Part shown: positions 22,493 to 35,066 of the stretch, piece after piece
Position numbering within the stretch: position 1 is the first letter of the stretch
Layout: the number at the start of each line of letters is the position of its first letter
Source: Verticillium longisporum
Lineage: Eukaryota; Ascomycota; Sordariomycetes; Glomerellales; Plectosphaerellaceae
Assembly: GCA_019188255.1 (NCBI GenBank)
Contig: JAETXT010000006.1
Span: 1 to 64,000, forward strand
DNA length: 64,000 nt
Reading direction: 5' to 3'
Translations under genes and position numbers: made by a program
Notes under the pieces: generated by a model
What the model was told of the DNA's origin: nothing
The model's input: the letters and a program-made list of their open reading frames with translations, nothing else
The model's database searches: none

Positions 22493-23819
22493 TGCCAAGT
22501 AGAGCATAGTGGAGCGAAGGGTTCGACCTCAGGGAAAGAGTCAGTTCAACGCTAATAGGTATTCTCATTATAAGTCTTAACCCCGCTTGCGAATCTTAGA
22601 TTCCTTTTATAATATAACTTAACGTTAAGTAAATATTAAAGAGTTATAGTTTTACTTCCTAATATAGCTAGGAGAAGATATAATAGCAGCTTATATAAAG
22701 GTAGCTATATATAGTCCTATAAAAAGTTACTTAAATTACTAGTTATTATAGTTAGCCCTAAAGGGGCTTAGTAATAGCCCTTATATAGTTATAAGTGCCT
22801 TATTAATAGCTATCCAATTAAGCTAAAAGGATATATATTAAATTAACATCGTTAATTTAACTAGGCTGCATTTATAGAGGTATAGGCAATAGGCCTATAT
22901 AACGCTAACGGGTCTAACCCGTAATATTACCTCCCTACTCCCCTATTAGGGGTATCGTATAGGGGAACTCCACTCTATATTACGCTATCCCCTAGGCCCT
23001 AGTACGCCCCTAGGCTATTATGAGCCGTAGGTCCGGTACCCCCTCCTATAAGCCTAGGTAAGGTCTATAGGAAAACGCCCCCTATACGACTCGAACCTGT
23101 GACCCTGGGGTATTGATTCAACTATTACGGTTGGCCCTAAAGGGGCTTAGTAGCAGCCCTTATACGGTCGTAAGTGCCTTATTAGCAGCTATCCAATTGA
23201 GCTAAAAGGATACGTATTGAATCAACGTCGTTAATTTAACTAGGCTGCATTTATAGAGGTATAGGCTATAGGCCTATATAATATTAACGGGTCTAACCTA
23301 TAATACTAGTAAGAAATAGCTCCAAGCATTGCATTATTTATACTACTATAGGTACTATAGGCGCTACGTATACTAAAGTAGTACTTTAGGCTAGGGGGGT
23401 CTAAGGGGTCTCCCTTAAGATTAAAGGGTATAGGTAGATATATTAAGGTAGTGTTTATTAGTCAAGCAAGTAGGTAGGTAGTTGCCTTGCATCATCACCG
23501 TTCATATTCCTTTACTTGATTCCGCATAAGTGGAGGGTACTATCACTATTTATATATTGAAGCGTGGTTCATGTTACGGAACAAACCTATATGGCAACTA
23601 GGCCTCTAGGGATGCATTTTGATTGATTCGCGCGCGCGTTGACACAGTATATTTGAGCTTGGTTGGGTAGCTTTGTCTTACGCCCGTGTTGAATCTGGCA
23701 CCAGGTTCCTCTGGGTCCAGACCCTAAAATCTCATAGGACAACATTCCTCTTCATGTGATTCACCCTGACTGGTGACTTCGATTTTTACGTCCAGTCGAT
23801 TTTTTGTGTCAAAGCTGTT
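22493..23819. other. AT-rich intergenic region with tRNA-like repeats
   Basis: 1.3 kb between the HET gene and the RTA1-like gene, largely AT-rich and TA-dense from about 22560 to 23480, indicating RIP. No coding sequence is supported. It contains the duplicated tRNA-like unit described separately. Confidence 0.6.
22733..23310 (-). repeat. Two direct copies of a tRNA-like (SINE-like) unit
   Basis: About 195 bp at 22733-22928 recur at 23114-23310, the first copy more heavily C-to-T/G-to-A mutated. On the minus strand copy two shows a pol III A-box-like TAGCTCAATTGG and, about 110 bp further on, a B-box-like GGTTCGAGTCG. The spacing is too long for a simple tRNA, so a tRNA-derived SINE or an intron-bearing tRNA relic is more likely than a working tRNA gene. 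Confidence 0.4.
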
Positions 23820-24830
23820 CTACATATTGCCCATTTGATAGCCCTCTTGTGTAGAAACATTCTTTTCGTTGGGCGTTTTCACACCGAGATATGGAAAGAA
23901 GTTGTAGGGGTGGAAAGCGGTGACGGAGCCGATAGCGATAAGAATCATGGCTCCATCTAGAACCAGGAATACTGCTTCATTTCTCATGACGTTCTTTGCA
24001 ATGGCCGGGATACTCTCTGCGATTCTATAGAAGTCAGAACCAGGTACATGGACTGTCGCATGGAATACACACCTGTAACAGCATCTGATAATGATGGCGG
24101 CATATGCAACAGCAATGGCGTAGACGAAGAGGGTGGCCCGACGAGCTTCTTGATCCGTAGCCTCGCTACGAGACAATGGAATCACGCCGCGGTTGGTCGG
24201 GTTGAGGTGTTGCTGGTCCGAACCTATTTCCGCGGGCCCTTCGAGCAGTGCCTTCTTGCGACGCCTAACGTAGACAAGCATCAACATGCTACAACAGAGC
24301 ATGTTGACAACCTGGAAGACGACACCGCTGATGATCATTGCTTCGCCGAGCTTTCGAACGGCTTCATTGCCGGATCCTGTGGCCACAGTTGCTGTAGCGC
24401 CGCCGCCAATGACCTGAATGAAGATTGACACGAAGTCGGTGCCTACAAAGACCCAGGGGTATAGCGAAGGGCGTAGAAGTGACCACTGGGGACCGTACCA
24501 GAGCACGAGACGCTTGAAAGTTATAGATATCGCGGCAGCAACGAGTGTCGGCGCGAGCAGGAGGGTGATTAGGTGAATGACGAAATAGTTCGTTTCGAAG
24601 GGGTCGCCAGCTATGAGCACACGCGCAGCGTAGCCAACAACCTCAAAACCGGTACCGATAGCGAGCCATATCATGAAGGACCACGTCCTGGCTTTGTAGC
24701 CAAAGTAAAATTGGGTGAGAAGTAAAAGAAGGAATGACACACCAATGAAGATGGCGGCGCCTTTGGATAGGAAGGCTCCGTAAAAGCTGAGCTCTACTGG
24801 ACAATCGGGTGACACTTCAGTGCAGTCCAT
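23820..24830 (-). CDS. RTA1-family seven-helix membrane protein
   Basis: RTA1/RTM1/RSB1-type lipid-translocating or stress-resistance protein of the plasma membrane. Two exons with a 48-bp intron (24025-24072) that happens to be in frame give 320 residues. Removing it joins RCCYR directly to IAESIP, matching the family motif (R-x-x-Y-R-x-x-E), so the intron is preferred over the unspliced reading. About seven hydrophobic segments are visible. The start at 24830 (MDCTEVSPDCPVE) is the first ATG; upstream in-frame sequence begins only with GTG. C-terminus is hydrophilic. Confidence 0.85.
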   Translation of the reverse strand: MDCTEVSPDCPVELSFYGAFLSKGAAIFIGVSFLLLLLTQFYFGYKARTWSFMIWLAIGTGFEVVGYAARVLIAGDPFETNYFVIHLITLLLAPTLVAAAISITFKRLVLWYGPQWSLLRPSLYPWVFVGTDFVSIFIQVIGGGATATVATGSGNEAVRKLGEAMIISGVVFQVVNMLCCSMLMLVYVRRRKKALLEGPAEIGSDQQHLNPTNRGVIPLSRSEATDQEARRATLFVYAIAVAYAAIIIRCCYRCVFHATVHVPGSDFYRIAESIPAIAKNVMRNEAVFLVLDGAMILIAIGSVTAFHPYNFFPYLGVKTPNEKNVSTQEGYQMGNM

Positions 24831-25961
24831 ATCGAAACTACGAGTGTGGCGGCTGTTGAACTGTAGGCTATCGCAAGTAATAGCGATTACAATGGACACA
24901 AAAGAATGACTGGAAGAATCAATTCATGATACCCAAAACAGCTGGAAGTGTCATAATATACCTAATTCTGACGAAGGGATTGCGCATCCAGAAACAAGAA
25001 CTCTTCTTCTGTTTCACGGTCGCATCGATCACCCACTGGATACCGAGATTTACGACTTGGCATTCGGCAAGCCCAAAAGCGCGAACGCCATCCGTAGTGG
25101 GCCTCGCCACGGCGAATGCTTGGGGCACATTAGTTACGCTCGCACTATCGCGAGATCATGAATCGACATTGTGCACTGCGCCCTGTGATTCGAAGTTGTC
25201 CACCTGCTCATTAGCATGTTCTTGTCACACTCATTAGTCGTAGGAGACAGGAAAAGGTTGCCACAGCGTAAACTGACCGCCCGAGCCCTTGGTGGGCTGA
25301 ACCCACAGACCACGCACCAAGTGGTTCAGGTCCCTGTTTTTGCGGCTTAGTTGTTAAGCCCCTCGGCCTCGGTACACATGGCTCTCCGAGCTTGTCTTGG
25401 AACCTCAAATGAGTCGCCGAAGGGACTCGTTCCGTGACCAGTGAATGGTCGATTAGATTGTCAGTTGATAGCAAGACTGACGTCTAACGCAGGCACTGAA
25501 CGAGGAGATACCCTGCCACAAATGATTCTCATACTTACAGCTTGCAGGCCGGGCAGGGCCCCAAGCCTGCGTCGTGCGAACACTGCACTAGCAACCGACC
25601 CGATTCCGTATCTTGAGCACAGCCTCCACGGTGAGCGGTGAGCCACGAGGGGTTATCACAGGCAAAACATGTGTGGCATGCCAGGGGTAGCTTATTCTGC
25701 CTTCGGTTCGGATGTCGGGACTGCCAAGAAGCCGACGGAATGCATCTTTTCAAGCAAATATCATGACGATTGCATTAGACTTGCAACCCAGAACGAAAGG
25801 AGGGAACCCCATCAAAATCGCAGCGCGTATCTCTACGATCTAGTAGCTCTTCGAACCATCGGGTGCCTCGCTTTAACGCCGCTTACAACTCGGTGCTAGT
25901 AGCGCTGCCAAGGTCTAGCAGCAAGACGGAACATCCCTTTAATATAATAATAATAATAATA
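24831..25961. other. Intergenic region, no gene seen
   Basis: 1.1 kb of GC-balanced sequence upstream of the RTA1-like gene up to the first Fot-type element. Open frames on both strands lack recognisable protein features. A short (AAT)n tract at about 25941-25960 provides the TA target of the element. Confidence 0.5.
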
Positions 25962-27809
25962 ACGTAATCCACAAGCGAGTGGTTCACCCAAGCGAGTGGT
26001 TCACTTCGCCCGGGCCCACGACCTACACCTTAATTCTTTAACAGATTCCAGATAGCGATACTCTAGTTATCCGTTTATTCCTTGCTATCCAAGCTATGGA
26101 CAATGACCCGAACCTAAGCGCCCGGAGTGCTGCGAGGATCTACACCGTCCCCTTAACGACGCTCCTCCGACGCCAGAAGGGCAAACCCTCCCGACGCGAA
26201 AGCCCGCCCAATTCTGCCAAATTAACAGTACTAGAAGAGAAAACTATTGTCGAATATATCCTTGACCTAGATGCGCGATCTTACCCTCCCCGGTTGGGTG
26301 AGGTCGGAGATATGGCGAATCGCCTGCTTGCCGACCGTGACGCGCCACGCGTCGGGAAGAACTGGGCCGCAAACTTCGTCAAACGGCAACCAGAGCTCCG
26401 GACGCGTTTCTTTCGCAAGTACGACTACAAGAGGGCCCAATGCGAAGATCCGGACGCGATAAACGCGTGGTTCCGCCTCGTGCATAACATGATCGCCAAG
26501 TACGGCATCCAAGAGGCTGACATGTACAACTTTGACGAGACCGGCTTCCAGATGGGCGTTATCGCCAACGGAATGGTCGTGACCAGTTCGGAAAGACGGT
26601 CCAATGTGAAGATGAGGCAGCCAGGCAACCGGGAATGGGTTACGGTGATCCAGGGCGTTGGCGCGTTGGGTTTCTCCGTCCCGCCGTTCATCGTGGTTTC
26701 GGGCAAGTACCACCTCTCGAGCTGGTACCAGGACGACGCGATTTCTCGCGACTGGAGAATCGCAACATCTCCAAACGGCTGGACGACGAATGATATTGGT
26801 CTGGAATGGATTCGGCATTTTGACAGGCATACAAAGTCCCGTACTTCGGGCGGTTATCGCCTACTGATCCTGGATGGCCACGAAAGTCACCACTCGGTCG
26901 ACTTCGAACTCTACTGCAAGGAGAACAACATCATCACACTCTGTATGCCTCCTCATTCGTCACATCTACTCCAGCCTCTCGATGTTGGGTGTTTTGGCCC
27001 ACTAAAGAAAGCATACGGTCGGCAAATCGAGGATAGGATGAGGGCGGGTACAACGCACATCAGCAAAGAGGACTTCTTCCCGGCGTTTTCGGCTGCATTT
27101 CAGCAAGCAATGACAGAAAAAACATCCAGGGAGGCTTTCGAGGAGCGGGGCTTGTCCCCCATAACCCGGAAACAGTCCTGTCAAAGCTGGATGTGAGGTT
27201 GAGGACGACGACGCCTCCGGGGACGTCCCACGGGGAGCGTGATTCTTGGGTCTCTAAGACGCCCACTAACCTGCTCGAGGCAGGTTCCCAGACTGACTTC
27301 ATCAAAGGGCGAATCTCACGCCACCAGGGAAGCTCCCCAACGTCAATTTTAGATGCTGTTGACTATCTTGCGAAGGGGACGCGGGGTGTTATGCACCAGA
27401 TCGCTCTTTTGAAGTCAGAGGTTATGATCCTTCGAGAGGAAAATGCTACACTAAGCCGACGCCGGAGGGCCAAAAAGCTACGTCTCCGGGAAGGAGGAAG
27501 CATGGCTGTAGGCGAGGGACAGGACAAGATTGCTCAGAAGGAAGTAGATATCCAGATAAAAGAGGAAACGCTGCAGAACCCGGGTCCCGCGTCGTGGTCC
27601 CAGCCGAAGAAACGATGCTGTAGCGTATGCGGGAAGACCGGCCACAACGCGAGAACTTGTCAGGTAGCTATCTCATCGTCTGCAAAAGACGAGGAGGAGT
27701 GATTTTAATTGATTTACGGCGTTTGGGTTGAGGTTTTCCTCGGAATGTTTGTCGGGTCGGGGTGAAGTGAACCACTCGCATGGGTGAACCACTCGCTTGT
27801 GGATTACGT
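25962..27809 (+). mobile_element. Fot1/pogo-type DNA transposon, copy 1
   Basis: 1,848 bp flanked by TA duplications (25960-25961, 27810-27811). The inverted repeats begin ACGTAATCCACAAGCGAGTG, and each end contains the sub-repeat GCGAGTGGTTCAC twice. It carries one transposase gene. The sequence is not RIP-mutated and is nearly identical to copy 2, except for a replaced leader between about 26028 and 26078 and single-base homopolymer differences. Confidence 0.92.
26096..27702 (+). pseudogene. Fot1/pogo-type transposase, copy 1, one-base frameshift
   Basis: Tc1/mariner-superfamily transposase with an N-terminal CENP-B/psq-like helix-turn-helix region, and a DDE_1 core with Asp in YNFDETG, LLILDGHESH and LLQPLDVGCFG. 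A C-terminal CCHC knuckle, CSVCGKTGHNARTCQ, is present. An A6 run at 27117-27122, A5 in copy 2, shifts the frame and ends the first frame at 27196. The second frame runs 27193-27702. The N-terminal 16 residues of copy 2 are altered because the 5' leader differs; the first usable ATG is 26096. Confidence 0.85.
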
Positions 27810-27953
27810 TATATTTAATGCTACTATTACTCCTATATAGGCAAAAAAGCGCCCACGCCGCTACTACGCCTATTCTTTAACTATTAAGATAGCTATACTC
27901 TAGTTATCCGCTAGTTTATAGGATTTATTTTAAGTTATTCGAGGGGAGGGGGG

Positions 27954-28167
27954 TATTAAGAAGTCTTATATAATAAGTAAAGGGATTAACTATTAGTCTC
28001 TTAGGGGTCTCTAGGAAGATAGAATAATTAATGCCCTTCTCTAAATCTTAGTCTATTAACCTTTCTTATAATTATTCCCTTACTATGCTTAGTCCTCTCT
28101 TCTTAATTCCTACGATTAAATAATAAGCGATCCCCTATCAGTCTTATACCTCCCTTAGGCCTTAATA
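27954..28167 (-). repeat. Left LTR (214 bp) of the gypsy-like relic
   Basis: Begins TATTAAG and ends TTAATA, consistent with TG...CA termini after RIP. Direct match to 34853-35066. Confidence 0.8.
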
Positions 28168-31100
28168 TAATGCCCTATCTCTCTCTTTATTTCATCCCGA
28201 AGTACAATATAATATTTAAATTAAAGGTCCCTATTAAATTCTAAATAGTTCTCTTTTAGGCTATATAGTATTATCTAGTTTAATAATATCTATATATTTT
28301 AGGTTTCTATTTAATTCTTAAATATCTATTTTAATAAATACCTCCTATTAATTAATTAGAGTTTCTAGGTTAATTCTTTATTATCTAATAGCTATAGTTT
28401 AGTACTTCTATATATCTTTCTTTTTATCTTAGTTCTACTTTTTATTCTTCTATTATTCTTATTTAATAATTTAATAGTTCTCTTCTATAGCTAATTAATA
28501 GGTAATAGTTTATTAATATAGTCTTATTATTCTAATATTCTTCTATTCTCCTTCTTTATCTTAATTCTATTTAGTTATTTTTATATTATTCTATTCTTAA
28601 ATAGTAATCTAATAGGCTTCCTCTATAGCTAATTAGTAATTATTTACTTTTTAATATAGATTTATTAATCTATTATTCTTTATTCTTTCCTTTTTTATTA
28701 TTTAGACTTAATAAATAGCTATTATTCTAAAATAGCTTATTATAGATTTCTAATATATCTATAAGAGGATTTTCTAATTATTATTTCCATCTTTTCTTCT
28801 TCTTTAACGATAATAATAACGATAATAGTATTCCTCCCCTCTTTAATACTATTTTTATACCTTTTATAATAATCCTTTAATAATTAGCTATTATATAGTT
28901 ATTAATTAAGTATAATTCTTAGATCGATTCTAGTTTTCTAATTCTTTAACGAGAATAATTTATAAGTCCGCTAATATTTACCTATTAATTACCTATTAAT
29001 TAGAAATAATAATACTATTATTTAAATAATTTCCTATTTATAAATTACTTTTAATATTTCCTTTATAGTTTAATAGCTAATTAGCTATAGAATAATAGCT
29101 CCTCTTCCTCCTAACCCTTATTAGGAGCCTAGATAGATATACTTAGTTAGAGACCTATTATATCTCTATTATTATAATTATATATATAAAAGTTTAATCC
29201 TATTATAAGCGGGGAGTACCCTTATTATAAGGAGGATATTAGTAAGTTAATTAGTATTTAATAATTAAATATCGGTTAATCGTTTATATAGTTAGTTCTA
29301 TTAAATACTCCTATTATAGAATAGCTTAGGGAGGTAAGCTATACTTTACTATAAATTACCCCCCTTTTATTCCCCTATTATCTAATAGCTAATCCCCTAT
29401 AAGTACCTATTAAGTATTAGGCCGCTATATATGCCCTTAAATTAGCTATTAAGGCTATAGCTAAGAATAGCTATATTAGTATCTTTAAAGTAAATAATAT
29501 CTATTTACTAGATATCTATTATTTAAATATTAATAGATTTCTTTTAATTAATTTCGATATAGCTAAGACTATTAGCTAGAAGGCCCTTTAAAAGGGTAAA
29601 AATAATAAAGCGCTAAGCGCTAAGAAGCGTATTATTATTAATTAATAGGAGGCTAGCGAGTACTCTACTCGCTACCTCGCTATTATTAATCGTCTTACTT
29701 AGGCTATTAAGCGCTCTATTACTATTATTAAGGTCTCCGCTATTATTTTATAGTAGATTATTAGTTCTCTTACTAAGCTAATTACTATTTAGTCTAAGAT
29801 CTAGGAGAATTATACTTTAATTATAAATCGCTTATTAATTATTTACTATTTATTTACTAATAATCTATTAGAATTATAATACTCTTATTAATATTATTAA
29901 TAATAAGGAGGATAATAAGAACTAGGAAAGTAATAATAAAATAATAGCTTAAGAACTATTAATAGTCCGCTAATATTCCTCTATTATTTAGTTTTTCCTT
30001 TTACTTTTTTTTTTTATATTATTCTCTCTTAAGAATAGGGCTAGGGGCTAGATTACCCCTTAAATACTAATTAAGTTATTATTAATCTATTATTATTCTT
30101 CTTTATAATTATTTATATATCTTAATAAAGTCGTCTATTATATTTCGCTATAATTCCTATAAATTCTTACTTTCTAAATATCCTTCTTATTTAATAAAAT
30201 ATTATTAATTATATAATAGTCCCCTATAATTAACTATTCTCTTAATTATATATATATCTTTATTTCCTATAGCTAATAGTACTTTATTAACTTATAGCTA
30301 AAGTAGTAATTAGTTTTCTCTACCTTTCTAATTTTCTAAGTATAATATATAGAATATATTATATACTTTATAGCTAAGGGGTAGTTATAGCCTATATACT
30401 AGACTATAGCTATTTATTCTTTTAATAATTCTAAATAGTCTAAGGTATTTATCTAATAGCTTCTTACTAGGTCTCTATTATTTAATCGTTCTTATAGAGA
30501 GAAGAATTAAGTCTCCTATTTTATATTCTTTCTAGATTCTTCCTTAATTATAATAATAGGCTTAGTATCTACTATTAATCTTTAAGAGTCTATAAATTAT
30601 CTCTCTCTTAGTTATTTACTAAGCTATTTATAATTCTATTATCTCTAAGTTCCTTTATTATTATATAGTATAGCCTAGGTCCCTTAGTCTAGCTAGGTTA
30701 TAGCTTATTAATACTTTTACTAGTAATTACTAGATTATTATATAGAATAATATATTATATACGAATTCCGCTATAAGGAGTAGGGAAATCTAATCCGTTT
30801 ATTTATAGTTATAGAATATTCTAAGGTAGTATTCTAAGTTCTAATTCTATTATTTTATTTAGCTATTAATCTATAAATAGAAGGCTATTAAGAGTCGTCT
30901 CCTTATTCCTATTATTTTATATAAAATCGTCTAAAATTTATTAATAAATAGTAACTTTCTATCTAAGATTATACCTTTTAAGAAACTATATCTTTTAAAT
31001 ATATAGTCTTATAATATAATTACTAGATTAGCTATTATAAATCTATTATTAATTAATATATATATAATATATTTTATAAAATAGTCTATAATAATTAATA

Positions 31101-34100
31101 TAGTATTTTATTTATTAATTTTAAGGAGTCCTATAATAAAGTCTATAGATATTTCCTTAAAAGGACTATTAAATAGTAATAAGCTCCTTAATTAGCTATA
31201 TAGCTTATAATATTAGGGTTTTATTATTTAATATATTAAATATATAGGGATATATTCCTTAATATCTTTAATTAAATTATTCTAGAAATATATATTTTTA
31301 AACTAAGTAATAATCTTCCTAACTCCTTAATACTCTACTATTAAGCTATCGTAGGCTTATTATAGGATTTCGTTTCTAAGGGCCTTATCCTATAAAATAA
31401 AGATCTTATTTTTAAAGGTTAATAGGCTACTTTCTTCTATTTACTAGTTTAATAGCCTCTATTCCTTTTTTATTCTATAGAAGGTATCGTTTCCCTAAGC
31501 TTCTAGGATAGCTTCTTTAATAGGTCTATTATCTAATTACTAATCTATTATAATAATAACTCTAATAATATTAAGGAATCGTTTTATCTACGATAATAGG
31601 TAATATACCTTTATTTACTCCTATTCTCCTTAACTTAGCTTATAATCGGGCCTCCTAGAGAGGCTATCCGCTAGATTCCTATTATTTACTTAGTATTTAA
31701 TAATAAAGTCGAACTCTAATAGCGCTTATAACTATCTTCCTTATCGTCCTAAGATCTTTAGCTTTTCTAGGAAATATTTATAATTAAAGTAATCGGTTAA
31801 GACTTTAATTATTAATCTATTATAAATAAAGTATTATCTCTATATTTTAAAAGATTCTATAATTATTATTATTTCTATTTCTAATATATTATATTATAGC
31901 TTTATACTTTTAAGCTTTTTTAAAAAGTATATAATTAATTTCTAATAGCTATTCTCTAATTAAAATAGGATTATTCTAATTATAAAATTTAATATATTAA
32001 GCTTAATTCTCGTTTTTAATCTATTATCGAAATATTAAAGAATAGGAGCCCTCGTAAATATAAACTTTAGTTTTTAGAAAGCTATTAAATTAATAGTATT
32101 TAGCTAGAAGTCTATTATTAATTATTTAGTATTCTTATTAATTAAAAGGGCTACGATTTTCGAATAATTCTTAATAAAATACTTATAAAAGCCTATATAC
32201 TTAAGGAATCCTTAGAAGTCTTTTAAGGATCGGGGGATTAGCTAGTCCTTTATTATTATAATTCGTTCTTCTATAATATATACGTTTATAGGGGAGATTA
32301 TAAACCCTAGAAATTCTATTATTATCGTATTAAAGTCGTATTTTTCTAGATTTATATAGAGGTTCTATTCTTAAAGTCTTCTAAGTATTATTCTAGTATT
32401 CTATTAATATTCTTTTAATATTATTAAATATATTAAAATATCGTCTATATAAATAATATATATTATATTTATAAAGCTAGCTAGTATTTTATTAATATAT
32501 ACTTAGAAGGTAGTTAATATATTTACGAAGCTAAATAGTATAATAAAATATTCGAAATAGTTATATTTTATTCTAAATATTATTTTCTATTTATCCTTAA
32601 TTTTAATATAACGTTATAATTAATAATAAATATCTTTTAAGTCTAATTTTATAAATAACCTAGCTATTATTAATTAATCGAATAGCTTATAGATAAATAA
32701 AAGGGTAATATAATCTTTCTTTATAATCTTATTAAGTCCCTTATAATCGATATATATCCTAAGCTTATTACCCTTCTTTAGGATAAATAATATAGGGGTA
32801 TTAATAGGGCTAATAGAATATCTAATTTATCCCTTTTTTAATAAATCGTTTATATATTCCTTTAATATTTCTAATTCCTTTTCTATTAGAATATAAATAG
32901 GTCCGAAGAATAGTTTCTTTCTATCCTCGAATTCTATTAAATAATCCTATTAATAATACTATAATAAGATTATTATTTATTTAATATCGAATATATCCTT
33001 AAATTCGTAATATTCTATTAGGATTATAGTAAATAGCTTATTTCTCTTATTATACTTTTATAAAAGTATTATAAAGGGAGCTTATATATTCTATAATATA
33101 ATTAAAGCTATTATTAAGGATTAATAGATTATACTCCTAATTTATTTTCTTATTAATATAATTCTAATATCTTATTTCCTAATAGGGTATCTCTAATAGC
33201 TTTATAACTAATTATTTATCGGCTATATTTAGGCTAACTAGGGTCTTCCTAAAATAATATTATACTTATTTATAATATTATTTATTATTATATATTCTAT
33301 TATTATTATATACTTTATCCTAGGATTATCTATTACTTAGTTAATAATCCTCTTTTTATTATAAATACTTATCTCCCTATTTTAGAATACTCTACCTAGC
33401 TTACTTTACTTTTCCCTTAATTATTCTCTAGCTTCCCTTAAGAGGTTATTATTAATAATATTAATATTAACTCCTTTATCTAATATTACTTCTCCTTTAG
33501 CCTAATTATTATTAATATATAGTTTAATAGTTACTTTATACTATTTTAATCTTAGGAGTAATAGTTCTTCTTATTAGGGGTCTCCTATTATTCTTCCCTT
33601 AAATAGTTTATAGTTTACTATTAAATACTATTTATATAATTTATATATATAACCTTATTTTCTATAATTTATATATAATACTTCTAAGTAGCTATTAATA
33701 TAATATCTATATTTATTATAATTATAGTATTTAATATCGTTTAAGGCTTTAAGCCTTCTTCTATCTATCTATTATTATTCTATTATTAATCTATAAAATA
33801 TAATAGATTAGTTTAACTAGCTATTTAGTTTTCGGTTATCTCTTCCTTATAATTATTTATCGGCTATTCTTCTATAGGTCTTATTTTAGATCTATTATAG
33901 ATTATCTTAGCTTCTCTCTTTATTATTTTAATAGTATTTTAGGCTTCTCTTAATCTATAATAGGGTCTCTATTCTCTTAGCTATTCTATTTAGCTCTATT
34001 CTTATATAAGGAATTCCCTAAGCTATAATCTATTATATAAAATCTAAATTAAGTTTTATAAATAAAAGCATTATTCTATAAATCTATAATAGGGGTTTAG

Positions 34101-34852
34101 GTAGCTCCGTTTCTAAGCTATTATAAATATTTATAAAATCTTAGTATTTCTAATTAAAAGCTTAAAACTATTAATTCCGTTTATATAGTTTAATAATTAT
34201 CTAGAATACTTAGATATTATCGTTATCTATATTGCCCTTTAGCTAAGCCCCTATTACTCTCTAAGTAACTTTATAGATAGACCTATATTCTATTTATATA
34301 TATAATATCTATCTCTATTATAAAGTATTAATAAAGTAATTACTTATATATACGATTTTATCGATATTTCTATAGAAATTCTTCTTATTAAGCTAGAATT
34401 ATATATTAAAGCTAAATAAGAAGGTATTAAATTCTAATTAAGATATCCCTTTATATTAAATAGTTAATAATTATATCTTTATAAAGGGTATACTTTATAG
34501 TTCTTTATAGAATATTACTCTAAATATTAGTATTAGTCTATTAATTGCTCCTAATAATAGGCTTATTAGGTCTTCCCTTCGGAGTATAGCTAGTTCTTTA
34601 TATTTCCTTTTCCTTATAAATTTATATTATTCTTCCTCTAATTATTAGTCTAGTTCCTTATCTATAATTAATAGTAAATTATTAAGTATATTATTCTTAA
34701 TATCTTATCCTTATTCTATATTAAGCTTTAATTATATTAATTCTTTAATATTCTCTATTATCTTATAATAGCCTATCTTCTAATACTCTATATATCTCTA
34801 GTCGATATATTATTTTAATAGTTATCGCTCCTTAGGGGTAGATCGATTATTA

Positions 34853-35066
34853 TATTAAGGAGTCTTATATAATAAGTAAAGGGATTAACTATTAGTCTTT
34901 TAGAGGTCTCTAAGAAGATAGAATAATCGATGCCCTTCTCTAAATCTTAGTCTATTAACCTTTCTTATAATTATTCCCTTATTATACTTAGTCCTCTCTT
35001 CTTAATTCCTACGATTAAATAATAAGCGATCCTCTATCGGTCTTATACCTCCCTTAGGTCCTAATA
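34853..35066 (-). repeat. Right LTR (214 bp) of the gypsy-like relic
   Basis: Same length as the left LTR; differences are C/T and G/A. Immediately followed by a 13-G tract (35067-35079) and then GC-balanced DNA. Confidence 0.8.

Larger units (their letters stand above)
27954..35066 (-). mobile_element. RIP-saturated Ty3/gypsy-like LTR retrotransposon relic
   Basis: 7,113 bp bounded by two direct 214-bp repeats that differ by transitions. G-runs flank both ends, compatible with a GGGGG target duplication. The interior is extremely AT-rich and almost free of CA and TG dinucleotides. On the minus strand around 32448-32480 the codons still read IYIIYIDDILI, the reverse transcriptase YxDD box, so the element lies in minus orientation. 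No open frame of note survives. Confidence 0.82.

Noticed and set aside
23080..23217. A functional tRNA gene
   Set aside because: A- and B-box-like sequences exist but the spacing is too long and the acceptor arm does not pair.
24025..24072. Uninterrupted RTA1 reading frame through this segment
   Set aside because: 48 bp with GT-AG borders; splicing it out restores the family motif, so the longer unspliced protein is not preferred.
24926..25237. Open frame of about 100 codons between RTA1 and the Fot-type element
   Set aside because: No conserved motif and no intron structure; a chance frame in GC-balanced intergenic DNA.
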